Shown: positions 7,787-16,053 of the stretch, one piece after another
Layout: each line of letters begins with the position of its first letter
Numbering within the stretch: the stretch's first letter is position 1
Origin: Paracoccaceae bacterium
GTDB taxonomy: Bacteria > Pseudomonadota > Alphaproteobacteria > Rhodobacterales > Rhodobacteraceae
DNA: 32,270 nucleotides
Assembly (NCBI GenBank): GCA_019090795.1
Contig: JAHRVG010000077.1
Span: 1-32,270, forward strand
Direction: 5' to 3'
The notes under the pieces: model-generated
Told to the model about the DNA's origin: nothing
The model's database searches: none
Seen by the model: only the letters and a program-made list of their open reading frames with translations
Translations under genes and position numbers: made by a program

Positions 7787-8680
7787 ATGGAACTCACCGT
7801 CGGTCCCAATCAATTTTTCTGGAAATCCGATCAATGGGCGGCACTCTATAACGATCTTGCCGATGCACCAGTGGATCGCGTGGTTCTTGGGGAGGTGGTA
7901 TGCTCCAAACGCCTGCCGTTTTATCAGGACCGTATTCCAGAGGCAATTTCTACGCTGCTGGCGGCCGGAAAGCAGGTTTCCCTGACCAGTCTTGCGCTTG
8001 TCACCCTGAAACGCGAACGCAAACTGACAGAGCAATTGTTTGAGATGGGTGTGGGTATCGAAGTGAACGATCTGACCGCACTTGCCTATTTACCACAAGA
8101 CACGGCATTTTCTGTCGGCCCGCTGGTGAATGTCTATAACGAAAGCACCTTGAAATGGCTTGCCGCGCACGGTGCAACCCGCATTTGCTTACCCCCCGAA
8201 CTGCCCCTTAAATCCATCCAAGTACTGGCCGCCGCCGCCAAAGATCTGGATGTTGCGATCGAGGTTTGGGGATACGGGCGTATTCCCCTTGCGATGTCCG
8301 GGCGCTGTTATCATGCGCGTCTGCACAACCGGACCAAGGACAACTGCCAGTTTGCCTGCGATCAAGATCCCGACGGGCTTGAGGTGCACACCCTTGAGGA
8401 TCAGCCCTTTCTGGCGATGAATGGTGTGCAAACATTGTCTGATTCCTATGCTTGTGCCACCCATCAGGTCAAGGCTTTGACTACAGCGGGTGTGTCCGCT
8501 TTGCGCCTTTCACCGCAATCGGAGGATTTTACCCGCCTATGCCATCTTTTTCACCAACGCATGGGCGGCGCGCTTGATGCGGATACTTTTGCCGCCAACG
8601 CCCGCGATCTGGGGACCGGGATGCGCCTGTCTGATGGTTTTCTCAGTGGTGCGCGCGGGGCGGATTGGTCTGGTAGCTAG
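7787..8680 (+). CDS. ubiV: UbiV, Fe-S partner of UbiU in anaerobic ubiquinone hydroxylation
   Basis: This U32-family protein begins MELTVGPNQFFWKSDQW. Counted from the ATG at 7787 it has 297 residues and the UbiV cysteine pattern C39, C174, C187 and C191 (VVCSKR, SGRCYHARLHNRTKDNCQFAC), which binds a 4Fe-4S cluster in the known protein. An ATG at 7772 overlaps the ubiU stop and would add five residues, but the GGAG at 7774-7777 sits better for 7787. The stop at 8680 is almost back to back with the convergent alkB terminus at 8684. Together with ubiT and ubiU it should let the cell make ubiquinone during anaerobic respiration. Confidence 0.91.
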   Translation: MELTVGPNQFFWKSDQWAALYNDLADAPVDRVVLGEVVCSKRLPFYQDRIPEAISTLLAAGKQVSLTSLALVTLKRERKLTEQLFEMGVGIEVNDLTALAYLPQDTAFSVGPLVNVYNESTLKWLAAHGATRICLPPELPLKSIQVLAAAAKDLDVAIEVWGYGRIPLAMSGRCYHARLHNRTKDNCQFACDQDPDGLEVHTLEDQPFLAMNGVQTLSDSYACATHQVKALTTAGVSALRLSPQSEDFTRLCHLFHQRMGGALDADTFAANARDLGTGMRLSDGFLSGARGADWSGS

Positions 8681-8683
8681 CCG

Positions 8684-9838
8684 TTAACCTGCCCCCTTAG
8701 GCGCCGGATATTCCCACGTTTTATAAGGGCCCCAATCGGTAATTTCTGGATAAAACTGCCGCCGCCATGCGCGAACTTTCGGGTTGAACATACGGCGCCA
8801 CAGGGGCGGAACCATCGCCAGTGCAGTCATCGGAGGATACCCTGTCGGAAGCTGTGGCACCTCGGTTTCATCATAAACCTGCAACAACGGATAGCGGCGC
8901 ATCGGGTGCACATGGTGATCTGCATGGCGCTGTAAGTTTATCAACAACAGACCTGAAACCCGATGGGCGGAATCCCAAGAATGATGCGGTCTGACAGGCT
9001 CATATTTTCCCTCGCCCAGATATTTGCGGGTCAGGCCATAGTGTTCCACATAATTGGTCAATTCCAGCTGCCAGATAGCGACAATCGCCTGAAAGGCAAA
9101 CAACCCAATGCCTACCCAGCCGCCAATGGCAAAGGCAATCCCTAGGAAGATGGCCTGCAAGGCAAGATATTTCCAGATTGGATTGGCAAGATGCCACGGC
9201 GATCTATCACGCCGCGCCAGCATTGCCTTTTCCGCCCGCCACGCAGACCCCGGCCCTTGCCACAATACCCGCGGAAACGCCCGTAGGAAGCCCTCGTTAT
9301 AGCGCGCAGTCACCGTGTCGCGCGGGGTGCCGACATGGGGGTGATGCACCAGCATATGTTCGGTACGAAAATGCCCGTAAAGGACCAGCGCCAACAACAA
9401 ATCACCCAGATTGCGCTCGTAACGGTTTGGTTTATGCATCAGTTCATGCGCGTAAACGATGCCGACAGTTCCGGTGGTGACACCAATGCCAAACATGATG
9501 CCAAAAATCTCGGGCTGTGAACGCCCCCCAACATGGGTCAGATACCACAGGGTGCCAAAAACCAGACAAAACTGGATCGGGAACCAGATCCATGTCAGCA
9601 GGCGAAACCAGAATAGCTGCTCAACAGGGGTGTCAGGGTCTGGATTGCGCAGGTTGCGCCCCAGTACCGTGTCCAGCAAGGGCATCAACACCCAGCCGTA
9701 AAGTGGGATCAACAAGATCGTCCAACCACCCTGCACCACCGCCAGAATCACAAGAGGAACAAACGTGAGGGTCAACCAGTAGGGCCACGCGCGTAGCGGC
9801 GCGTATTCTTGAGTGGAACCGGCAGGTAATGAAGTCAT
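8684..9838 (-). CDS. alkB: alkane 1-monooxygenase (AlkB-type membrane di-iron hydroxylase)
   Basis: The 384-residue integral membrane protein carries the histidine boxes of the AlkB family: HELMHK (131-136), HMLVHHPHVG (161-170), NYVEHYG (262-268) and LQRHADHH (302-309). It has six or so hydrophobic membrane segments between and before them. AlkB hydroxylates the terminal carbon of medium-chain alkanes using O2 and rubredoxin; no rubredoxin gene is next to it. Its ATG overlaps the P450 stop codon by four bases, so the two hydroxylases are one operon with P450 first. It is odd to find two O2-dependent hydroxylases inside an island of anaerobic genes. The paralogous xylene monooxygenase XylM has similar boxes but is less likely given the HELMHK box. 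Confidence 0.9.
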   Translation of the reverse strand: MTSLPAGSTQEYAPLRAWPYWLTLTFVPLVILAVVQGGWTILLIPLYGWVLMPLLDTVLGRNLRNPDPDTPVEQLFWFRLLTWIWFPIQFCLVFGTLWYLTHVGGRSQPEIFGIMFGIGVTTGTVGIVYAHELMHKPNRYERNLGDLLLALVLYGHFRTEHMLVHHPHVGTPRDTVTARYNEGFLRAFPRVLWQGPGSAWRAEKAMLARRDRSPWHLANPIWKYLALQAIFLGIAFAIGGWVGIGLFAFQAIVAIWQLELTNYVEHYGLTRKYLGEGKYEPVRPHHSWDSAHRVSGLLLINLQRHADHHVHPMRRYPLLQVYDETEVPQLPTGYPPMTALAMVPPLWRRMFNPKVRAWRRQFYPEITDWGPYKTWEYPAPKGAG

Positions 9839-11253
9839 AATACAGCATCCTTGTCGGAGGGAACACGCGGGGTGATGCGCAGATGAATGCCATCACGGGC
9901 GCGCACGGTCAGATGGGCAACGGGCATTGGATCCCGCCCCTCGACCCGCTCAAACCGATAAGCCCGCACCAGCATGGACAGCAGCAAAACCCCTTCGGCC
10001 ATTGCAAATGCCGATCCCGGGCAGACCCGCGCACCGGCGGAAAACGGAATATAGGCCGAACGCAGGCACGCCTTGCCATTGGGCGTTTCAAACCGCGCGG
10101 GATCAAATTCATCCGGACGCTCCCACAACCGCTCATGACGGTGCAGGTGCCAGGGGCTAACGATCACTTGCGAGTCTTTTTTAACATCGCGATCGCGGAA
10201 CCGTTCCGGACAAGCTGCCTCGCGCACGAACATCGGCACCGGGGGATAGAGGCGCATGGTCTCGCGAAATACCGCCCGCGACAGGCGCAATTTGGACAGG
10301 GTCGAGAAATAGATTTTGTCCGGCTCAAAAGCAGCCTGCGCCTCTTGTGCCAGCTTGTCCTGCCACTTGGGATATAGTGCCAGCAAATAAAGTGCCCACG
10401 CCAGCACGGCTGCCGATGTTTCATGCCCGGCCAGAAAAAATATCGCAACCTGATCGACCATTTCGTCACGCTCGAACAGTTTACCAGTTTCAGGGTCCGG
10501 TGTGGTCATGATCTTGGTGGCAAGATCCTGCGGCGCGGTGCCCTCGGCGATGGCTTTGGCCCGCGCATCCGTAAGCTGGCCAATCAGATTGCGGATCGTT
10601 CGCGCCGTCTCCAGTGTTTTACGTGAATGAAACTTTGGGAACCATTTTGGCAACGGCAGTACCGCCGTAATATTGGCGACAGGTTGTGCCTTTTGGTGTT
10701 CGCGAAAACAGGCAAAAGCAGCAGACGCAATGTCACTTTCAACGGGCACGGAAAATAGCGTACGGAAAATAACATCCATCGCGACATGACTGGTCTCGGC
10801 CTCAATTTCAACGGGGTGGCCATCGGCAAGCGAATGCAAACGCGCCACCGCAGCGGTGCCGCTATCCCACATTGCGGGAAAAATGCTGCGCAAGCGCCCC
10901 CCCTCAAAGGCCGGGTCAATGATCCGGCGCTGACGGGCCCACAGATCACCGTTCGAGATAAATATAGACTCCCCCAACAGGGGTTTTAGCCCGACCCGCA
11001 TTCGGTCGGATTTCGGAAAATCATGGGGGCGTTGCTTAAGAATCAGATCGACCAGATCAGGATCATTACACAAGTAGGAGCGAAAAAACGGGGTCCGCAT
11101 TTCTGCCATCCAAGCTCGGTAAAGATGGGCTGGCTGGGCAGACAGAATATCCTTTTTGAAAAGGCGAAAATAGGTCCAGATCGAAACCCGCCCTTGTCGG
11201 GATAACGGTTTGGGGGGCAATTTCTTTGGTACCTTGGGACTTTCGTCAAACAC
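9835..11253 (-). CDS. cytochrome P450 monooxygenase
   Basis: All core P450 motifs are visible: the I-helix FFLAGHETSA, the K-helix ETMR with YPPVPMFVREA after it, a PERF-like segment (DEFDPARF), and the heme loop FSAGARVCPG, whose Cys is about residue 411 of 472. The overall style (no signal anchor, AGHETSA, FSAGAR) is that of soluble bacterial P450s related to fatty-acid/alkane hydroxylases; I cannot name the CYP family. I start it at the GTG at 11253 (VFDESPKVPKK), which has GGAGAG five bases upstream. The longer in-frame ATG at 11349 would make the first codons out of the Fnr-type palindrome and lacks a ribosome site. It overlaps alkB and is transcribed with it, divergent from the crp/fnr gene. 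Confidence 0.88.
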   Translation of the reverse strand: MFDESPKVPKKLPPKPLSRQGRVSIWTYFRLFKKDILSAQPAHLYRAWMAEMRTPFFRSYLCNDPDLVDLILKQRPHDFPKSDRMRVGLKPLLGESIFISNGDLWARQRRIIDPAFEGGRLRSIFPAMWDSGTAAVARLHSLADGHPVEIEAETSHVAMDVIFRTLFSVPVESDIASAAFACFREHQKAQPVANITAVLPLPKWFPKFHSRKTLETARTIRNLIGQLTDARAKAIAEGTAPQDLATKIMTTPDPETGKLFERDEMVDQVAIFFLAGHETSAAVLAWALYLLALYPKWQDKLAQEAQAAFEPDKIYFSTLSKLRLSRAVFRETMRLYPPVPMFVREAACPERFRDRDVKKDSQVIVSPWHLHRHERLWERPDEFDPARFETPNGKACLRSAYIPFSAGARVCPGSAFAMAEGVLLLSMLVRAYRFERVEGRDPMPVAHLTVRARDGIHLRITPRVPSDKDAVL

Positions 11254-11335
11254 ATAAACTCTCCACAATCCCAGGGAACCGAGTTGATACCCACCTGATT
11301 TTCCACAGGTTTTCAGGTGCAACCCCTTGTTGTCA

Positions 11336-11349
11336 TTGACGATCGTCAA
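11336..11349. promoter_or_regulatory. second exact copy of the Crp/Fnr-type palindrome
   Basis: TTGACGATCGTCAA is identical to the core of the site at 6175-6188. It lies about 90 bases before the preferred P450 start and about 130 bases before the crp/fnr start, so it can serve the P450-alkB operon, the regulator gene or both. Two exact copies of a 14-base palindrome, both in divergent promoter regions, are unlikely to be chance. Confidence 0.75.
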
Positions 11350-11376
11350 ATTTCACCCCAAGAATCATACCGCGAC

Positions 11377-11390
11377 CTTATTATCGTCAA
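11377..11390. promoter_or_regulatory. degenerate half-copy of the Crp/Fnr-type site before the regulator gene
   Basis: CTTATTATCGTCAA keeps the right half (ATC-GTCAA) of the palindrome but not the left half. It is about 90 bases upstream of the crp/fnr start, nearer than the full copy, and might allow weak autoregulation. The call rests on a half-site only. Confidence 0.35.
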
Positions 11391-11478
11391 CTTCCTGGGC
11401 CACAATGGGCTTACGCTTTGGCGGCAAAGCCACTAGCTTGGCCCTTACAGGGCACAGCCAAGGTGGTGAAAGGTCAGG

Positions 11479-12195
11479 ATGCAACGCAACAATAAAAATC
11501 AGCACCCTTGCGGGAATTGCGCCTTTTACGGCGAAAGCATCTGGCAGCCGGTTGCAGGCGACTCCGTTTCAGTTCTTATGCGCGGCTTTACCCGCAAGAA
11601 TTTGCAAAATGGGCAATCACTTTACCTGCAAGGTAGCGAGGGCAGCGGTGTCTTTTGTGTATCAAAGGGATTAATCGCGCTGCGCACCCATCACATGGAT
11701 GGATCCTCAACCCTGTTGCGATTGGCCTATCCTGGTGAGATCATCGGATTTCGCGCTTTTCTGGGAAATCGCCCACACCAAACCGAGGCTATCGCATTAC
11801 TGCCATCGCGTATCTGCACCGTAGCACGCCGCGGGGCCAACCAAATCATGCGGGCCAACCCGGAGGTGTTGGCGCAACTTGCCGCACGTTGTATTGACGA
11901 AATTGACAGAAATCATGCGCAAATCATCGCAACTGCCACCACCTCGAATAAACAACGCCTGAAAGACCTTATGCTATTTTTAATGGAAAAGCACGGGAGG
12001 CCTGTCGAGGCTGGGCATCTAATGCGACTGCCGCTTTCAAGATCAGATTTGGCAGATTTGTTGGGGGTTCAACCTGAAACCCTGTCCAGATTGATCAAGC
12101 GATTAGAAGAAGACGGGTTCTGCTCCATCACTGGCAGAAATGTCTTACTCTCCAGCCCGTCCCTATCTCATCAAAAGATTGCGCAGCCGCAATAA
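11479..12195 (+). CDS. Crp/Fnr-family transcription regulator (AadR/FixK-like)
   Basis: The 238-residue protein has an N-terminal cyclic-nucleotide-type beta-roll (about 25-145), a dimerisation helix and a C-terminal winged helix-turn-helix. The recognition helix QPETLSRLIKRLEEDG carries the E-x-x-S-R triad by which Fnr reads TTGA, matching the TTGAC-N4-GTCAA boxes seen nearby. It has an N-terminal C11-x2-C14 pair and further cysteines at 60, 113 and 138, but no third N-terminal cysteine as in classical Fnr. O2 sensing by a 4Fe-4S cluster is therefore possible but not assured. In Rhodopseudomonas palustris the Fnr relative AadR is needed for anaerobic benzoate and 4-hydroxybenzoate use, and position in the island suggests the same role. 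A weak site upstream hints at autoregulation. Confidence 0.88.
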   Translation: MQRNNKNQHPCGNCAFYGESIWQPVAGDSVSVLMRGFTRKNLQNGQSLYLQGSEGSGVFCVSKGLIALRTHHMDGSSTLLRLAYPGEIIGFRAFLGNRPHQTEAIALLPSRICTVARRGANQIMRANPEVLAQLAARCIDEIDRNHAQIIATATTSNKQRLKDLMLFLMEKHGRPVEAGHLMRLPLSRSDLADLLGVQPETLSRLIKRLEEDGFCSITGRNVLLSSPSLSHQKIAQPQ

Positions 12196-12227
12196 GGTCT
12201 GTTTTTTCCACACTCCAGGCTCTAGGG

Positions 12228-12647
12228 CTATTCCGCCGCAGCCCGCCCCTTGCGGCGCTCGATCTGCATCAGCATCGTCGAAATCGTCGTTGCGCCCAGC
12301 GTTGCTTTGGCAATGTCGTCGATCTCACACATGATGTCGAACACTGCCCATTCCACATCCGTCGCCTTACCCTCATCGTTCAGCTTGCAATCGCCGGAAA
12401 CATCCTCAAACAGCGCAATCACATCCAGCAACGTCACGCGGCGCGCGTTGCCGCTAAAACAATAGCCCCCCCCGACGCCACGCACCGATTTTACCAATCC
12501 GGCACGCCCTAGCGTGTGCATGACTTTGGCCAGATGGTGCGTAGAGACGCGAAACTTCTCACCTATTTCAGCGACAGAAACCTGCTTCTCTGGGTCAGAT
12601 GCCAGTTCTATCAGGGCAAAAATTGCCAGACGGCTAGACTTCTGCAT
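12228..12647 (-). CDS. badM: Rrf2-family transcription regulator, BadM-like
   Basis: This 139-residue protein has the Rrf2 winged helix-turn-helix: MQKSSRLAIFALIELA, SVAEIGEKFRVSTHHLAKVMHTLGRAGLVKSVRGVGGGY. It lacks the three closely spaced cysteines of IscR and NsrR; its only cysteines are C63, C87 and C107, so Fe-S binding is doubtful. In R. palustris the Rrf2 protein BadM represses the benzoyl-CoA reductase operon and works with the acetyltransferase BadL. Here a GNAT gene lies directly upstream on the same strand, 38 bases away, giving the same pair. It is the best candidate to bind the four GTA-N6-TAC elements in this window (inference). The orthology call depends on context as well as family. 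Confidence 0.8.
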   Translation of the reverse strand: MQKSSRLAIFALIELASDPEKQVSVAEIGEKFRVSTHHLAKVMHTLGRAGLVKSVRGVGGGYCFSGNARRVTLLDVIALFEDVSGDCKLNDEGKATDVEWAVFDIMCEIDDIAKATLGATTISTMLMQIERRKGRAAAE

Positions 12648-12685
12648 TTACCGTATTCCCCTGTTATTCAACCACAAACCCGCCA

Positions 12686-13159
12686 TCACAGCTCCATTTC
12701 CAACTGTATGTAAGGCCCTGCTACCATGCCTTCGCTGCGAAAAAAAGCCATATGCAACGCGTTTTGACGTGGCACCATTGTGCGAATGGTTGTTATGTCA
12801 GCGGCCGTAAATTCCGCCGAAATCGCCATAAACAGCTTCTCACCAATACCCTGCTGACGAGTGTCTGCTTCCACGGCAAATCCAAAAACCCAGCCGCTCG
12901 GTGCGCTGCCGAATTCCCAACCGCGCACAGCTCCGACGATATAACCCAACACTTTGCATTCTGCTTCGCCCGCACTGCAAGCTACCAGAAAAAACCGCTC
13001 GTCCAAGCGGCGGGTGGAATATCTTTCATAAATATCCTGCCAGTATTCCGGCTTGGCTATCTCGGTAACCCGTTCATCCAACGCGATAATAGCTGGAATA
13101 TCACCGCTTTGAATGCGGCGGATTTCGATCTCGCTTTGCTCTGGCTCCGCACTACTCAT
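12686..13159 (-). CDS. badL: GNAT-family N-acetyltransferase, BadL-like
   Basis: The single-domain GNAT protein has 157 residues from the ATG at 13159, which has GGGGA about six bases upstream; a GTG at 13189 would add ten residues with no ribosome site. The acetyl-CoA loop is visible as VEADTRQQGIGEKLF, preceded by the strand WVFGFA. In R. palustris BadL acetylates aminobenzoates and the products relieve repression by BadM. This gene forms an operon with the BadM-like gene and is divergent from hcrC, so the same small-molecule signalling is a reasonable hypothesis. GNAT proteins vary widely in substrate, so a protein or other small-molecule target cannot be excluded. Confidence 0.78.
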   Translation of the reverse strand: MSSAEPEQSEIEIRRIQSGDIPAIIALDERVTEIAKPEYWQDIYERYSTRRLDERFFLVACSAGEAECKVLGYIVGAVRGWEFGSAPSGWVFGFAVEADTRQQGIGEKLFMAISAEFTAADITTIRTMVPRQNALHMAFFRSEGMVAGPYIQLEMEL

Positions 13160-13203
13160 ATTCGTCCCCGTACCGTTTTCAAACTGCACTCATTCTACTC
13201 TAG

Positions 13204-13235
13204 TATTTAAATAGGTATAATGGTACTTTAATTAG
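13204..13235. promoter_or_regulatory. copy 2 of the shared operator, overlapping a perfect -10 box, between badLM and hcr
   Basis: The half-site TATTTAAATAGGTA, a 6-base spacer TAATGG and the half-site TACTTTAATTAG form the same GTA-N6-TAC element as the other three copies. A consensus TATAAT at 13216-13221 lies inside it, placed to serve hcrC (start 13271); its -35 box is poor. A protein bound here would cover the -10 and could repress hcr and, in the other direction, the badLM operon. Confidence 0.72.
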
Positions 13236-13270
13236 CATTTACAACAACCACCCGCAGAAAAGGCCAGCCT

Positions 13271-13738
13271 ATGAAGCAGATTATCAGCCTTTCGATCAAT
13301 GGTAAACAATTTGAAGACGCAGTTTCAGATAACATGCTGCTGATCGACTATCTGCGCAATACTAGGGGATTAACAGGGACAAAAACCGGTTGCGATGGAG
13401 GCGAGTGTGGTGCTTGTACCGTTATAATTGACGGGCAGGCACGGCCTTCTTGCATAACGCTTGCCTCAACATGCCACGGCGCATCTATCGAAACCATTGA
13501 GGGTCAGGCCCGAAACGGCATCCTAACCCCATTGCAACAGGCGTTTCACGAAAACCTTGGCACACAATGTGGATTTTGCACACCGGGCATGATCCTGACC
13601 GCCGAGGCCTTACTCCGCCACAACCCCGACCCCAGTGAGGACGAGATTAAACAGGCACTGGGCGGCAACCTCTGCCGCTGCACCGGTTATGTCAAAATCA
13701 TCAAATCCGTGCGCACTGCAGCAGAGGCAAATCCATGA
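13271..13738 (+). CDS. hcrC: 4-hydroxybenzoyl-CoA reductase, small 2Fe-2S subunit
   Basis: The 155-residue subunit is the electron-entry module of the xanthine-oxidase-family reductase that removes the para-hydroxyl of 4-hydroxybenzoyl-CoA to give benzoyl-CoA. The plant-ferredoxin-type cluster is bound by C41, C46, C49 and C61 ([11 protein letters not shown]...SC), and the second cluster by C100, C103, C135 and C137 (QCGFCTPG...LCRCTGY). Its length fits the family. It is the first gene of a tightly packed operon, and its stop overlaps the ATG of hcrA by four bases. The gene order small-large-medium matches hbaBCD of R. palustris. Expression is probably controlled by the operator 36-67 bases upstream. 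Confidence 0.93.
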   Translation: MKQIISLSINGKQFEDAVSDNMLLIDYLRNTRGLTGTKTGCDGGECGACTVIIDGQARPSCITLASTCHGASIETIEGQARNGILTPLQQAFHENLGTQCGFCTPGMILTAEALLRHNPDPSEDEIKQALGGNLCRCTGYVKIIKSVRTAAEANP

Positions 13739-16053
13739 TTGAACCGATAAAAGGCACTGTCGTCGGCCAACCCGTTCCACTGGTGGACGGCATCGAAAAA
13801 GTCACCGGCAAGGCGGTTTTCACCGCTGACCTGATTGCGCCCGACAACCTGACAGGTCGTATTCTGCGCTCGCCTGTCAGCCATGGGCGGATCATTCGGA
13901 TTGATACCTCCAAGGCTGAAGCACTGGAAGGTGTAACAGCCATTGTGACAGGTGAAGACTGCGCCTTCACCTATGGCGTAATTCCCATCGCCATGAACGA
14001 ATACCCCATCGCCCGCGACAGGGTGCGCTATCGCGGTGAAGCGGTTGCTGCTGTTGCCGCCGTGGATGCCCGCACCGCTGAGGCCGCCCTGGAGTTGATC
14101 GAGCTGGAAATCGAGGAACTGCCTGCGGTTTACACCCCAAAAGAATCCCGTGCGGTGGGGGCCGAATTACTGCACGACAACAAGCCCGGCAATCTGGAGC
14201 GGGAAGTTCACCATGAATTTGGCAATGTCGAAGACGGCTTTGCCTCTGCTGATCTGGTATCACAAGAGGTTTTCCACTGCGCCGAAATCAATCATGCGCA
14301 AATGGAACCCCACGCCGCGCTGGCCGAATACGACGTTTCACGCGACCACCTGACCTTGCATTCCGTCAGCCAAGTACCGTTTTACGTCCACCTGACCTTG
14401 GCGCGGTGCCTTGAAATGGACACCTCGCACATTCGCGTTGTTAAACCCTTTGTTGGGGGCGGCTTTGGCTCGCGCACCGAAACCCTGAACTTTGAAATCA
14501 TCGCCGCCTTATTGGCCCGCAAAGCAGGCGGCAAGGTGATGATGCAGCTGACCCGCGAAGAAACCTTCATCACCCATCGCGGTCGCCCCGACACCGAAGT
14601 CAAAATGAAAATCGGCCTGAGCAAATCCGGAAAAATTACCGCCGCCGCGTGCGAGGTGGTGATGAGCGGCGGTGCCTACGCAGGCTATGGCCTCGTCACC
14701 ATCCTTTATGCAGGCGCATTGCTGCACGGTATTTATGATGTGCCTACGATTAAATACGACGGCTATCGTGTCTACACCAACCACCCGCCCTGTGGTGCAA
14801 TGCGGGGCCATGGCACGGTGGATGTACGCCACGCCTTTGAATGCCTGCTTGATCGTATGGCACGCCAGCTGAACCTCGACCCGTTTGAGGTACGCAAGGC
14901 CAATATGCTGGCCGCCCCGATGTTCACCGCCAACGGGTTGATGATCAATTCCTACGGGCTGCCGGAATGTCTGGAAAAGGTCAAAGCCGCCAGCGGATGG
15001 AATGAACGCATCGGCCAAATGCCCGAGGGGCGCGGCCTGGGAATGGCTTGTTCGCATTACGTCAGTGGAGCTGCCAAGCCGGTACACTGGACCGGCGAAC
15101 CCCATGCGGTTGTGTCGATGAAACTTGATTTCGATGGCGGTATTACCGCCTTTACCGGTGCCTCCGACATCGGCCAAGGCTCGACAACAATTGTTGCCAT
15201 GGCCGCCGCTGAAATCCTCGGCGTTGATCTGGGACGTGTTCGGGTTTTGACCAATGACAGCGCGGTGACACCCAAGGACAATGGCTCCTATTCCTCACGC
15301 GTCACCTTTATGGTTGGCAACGCCGCAATCGAGGCCGCCAAAGCCATGCGCGAAAAACTGGTCGCCGCCGCTGCTACGAAACTCGATGTGTCACCCGATG
15401 AGGTTGAATGCGAAGGCGAAAGCTTCTTCGTTGCCGGTAGTAGCCAATCCGCCCTGCCGTTTCAGGACGTAGCCATCGCCGCCTTGGCCAGCGAGGGCAC
15501 CATCAACGTCAAAGGTACATTTACCACACCCGTAGAGGCCCAGGGCGGTAAACATCGCGGTGGCGCTGTAGGGTCGACCATGGGCTTTAGTTATGCCGCG
15601 CAAGTTGTTGAAGTTGCTGTTGATCCAGATACTGGACAGATCGCAGTCGACAAAGTTTGGGTCGCGCTCGATTGCGGCTTTGCCATCAACCCGCTGGCGG
15701 TTGAAGGCCAAATTGAAGGCTCTGTCTGGATGGGTATGGGGCAAGGATTATCAGAGGAAACCCATTATAAAAACGGCCTGCCGGTTCACGGGAATTTCCT
15801 TGATTATCGCGTACCGACAATCGTTGAATCTCCCGACATCGAGGTCCACATTGTTGAGAGCATAGACCCTTTAGGCCCATTCGGGGCCAAAGAAGCTGGC
15901 GAAGGCGCGCTTTCCGGCTTCCCCCCCGCCCTTGCAAATGCGGTAGCAAATGCCATCCAAACCGACGTGAATTTTCTCCCCCTCACACCGGACAGGCTGC
16001 TCGTCGCCCTCAATAAATCCCGCCGCGCCGCCCGCCGCAAGGAGGCATCATGA
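13735..16053 (+). CDS. hcrA: 4-hydroxybenzoyl-CoA reductase, large molybdopterin subunit
   Basis: The 772-residue catalytic subunit binds the molybdenum cofactor. Visible motifs are GGGFGSRTE (241-249), [17 protein letters not shown] around the middle, [17 protein letters not shown], and the active-site segment [13 protein letters not shown] with Glu720 in the position of the conserved catalytic Glu. The size is typical of the family. The enzyme reduces rather than hydroxylates its substrate and needs low-potential electrons. Overlaps at both ends with hcrC and hcrB (ATGA in each case) imply coupled translation and a stable 1:1:1 complex in the cytoplasm. A different CoA-ester hydroxylase of the family is made unlikely by the hcrB cluster loop. 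Confidence 0.93.
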   Translation: MIEPIKGTVVGQPVPLVDGIEKVTGKAVFTADLIAPDNLTGRILRSPVSHGRIIRIDTSKAEALEGVTAIVTGEDCAFTYGVIPIAMNEYPIARDRVRYRGEAVAAVAAVDARTAEAALELIELEIEELPAVYTPKESRAVGAELLHDNKPGNLEREVHHEFGNVEDGFASADLVSQEVFHCAEINHAQMEPHAALAEYDVSRDHLTLHSVSQVPFYVHLTLARCLEMDTSHIRVVKPFVGGGFGSRTETLNFEIIAALLARKAGGKVMMQLTREETFITHRGRPDTEVKMKIGLSKSGKITAAACEVVMSGGAYAGYGLVTILYAGALLHGIYDVPTIKYDGYRVYTNHPPCGAMRGHGTVDVRHAFECLLDRMARQLNLDPFEVRKANMLAAPMFTANGLMINSYGLPECLEKVKAASGWNERIGQMPEGRGLGMACSHYVSGAAKPVHWTGEPHAVVSMKLDFDGGITAFTGASDIGQGSTTIVAMAAAEILGVDLGRVRVLTNDSAVTPKDNGSYSSRVTFMVGNAAIEAAKAMREKLVAAAATKLDVSPDEVECEGESFFVAGSSQSALPFQDVAIAALASEGTINVKGTFTTPVEAQGGKHRGGAVGSTMGFSYAAQVVEVAVDPDTGQIAVDKVWVALDCGFAINPLAVEGQIEGSVWMGMGQGLSEETHYKNGLPVHGNFLDYRVPTIVESPDIEVHIVESIDPLGPFGAKEAGEGALSGFPPALANAVANAIQTDVNFLPLTPDRLLVALNKSRRAARRKEAS

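Noticed and set aside
9835-11349. Starting the P450 at the ATG at 11349
   Set aside because: The first codons would be the Fnr-type palindrome and no ribosome site precedes it; the GTG at 11253 has GGAGAG in place.
12185-12230. A terminator after the Crp/Fnr gene
   Set aside because: There is a T run (ggtctgtttttt) but no convincing stem before it.
14509-15177. A 222-codon minus-strand open frame inside hcrA
   Set aside because: Shadow of the hcrA coding sequence; no ribosome site and no family resemblance.
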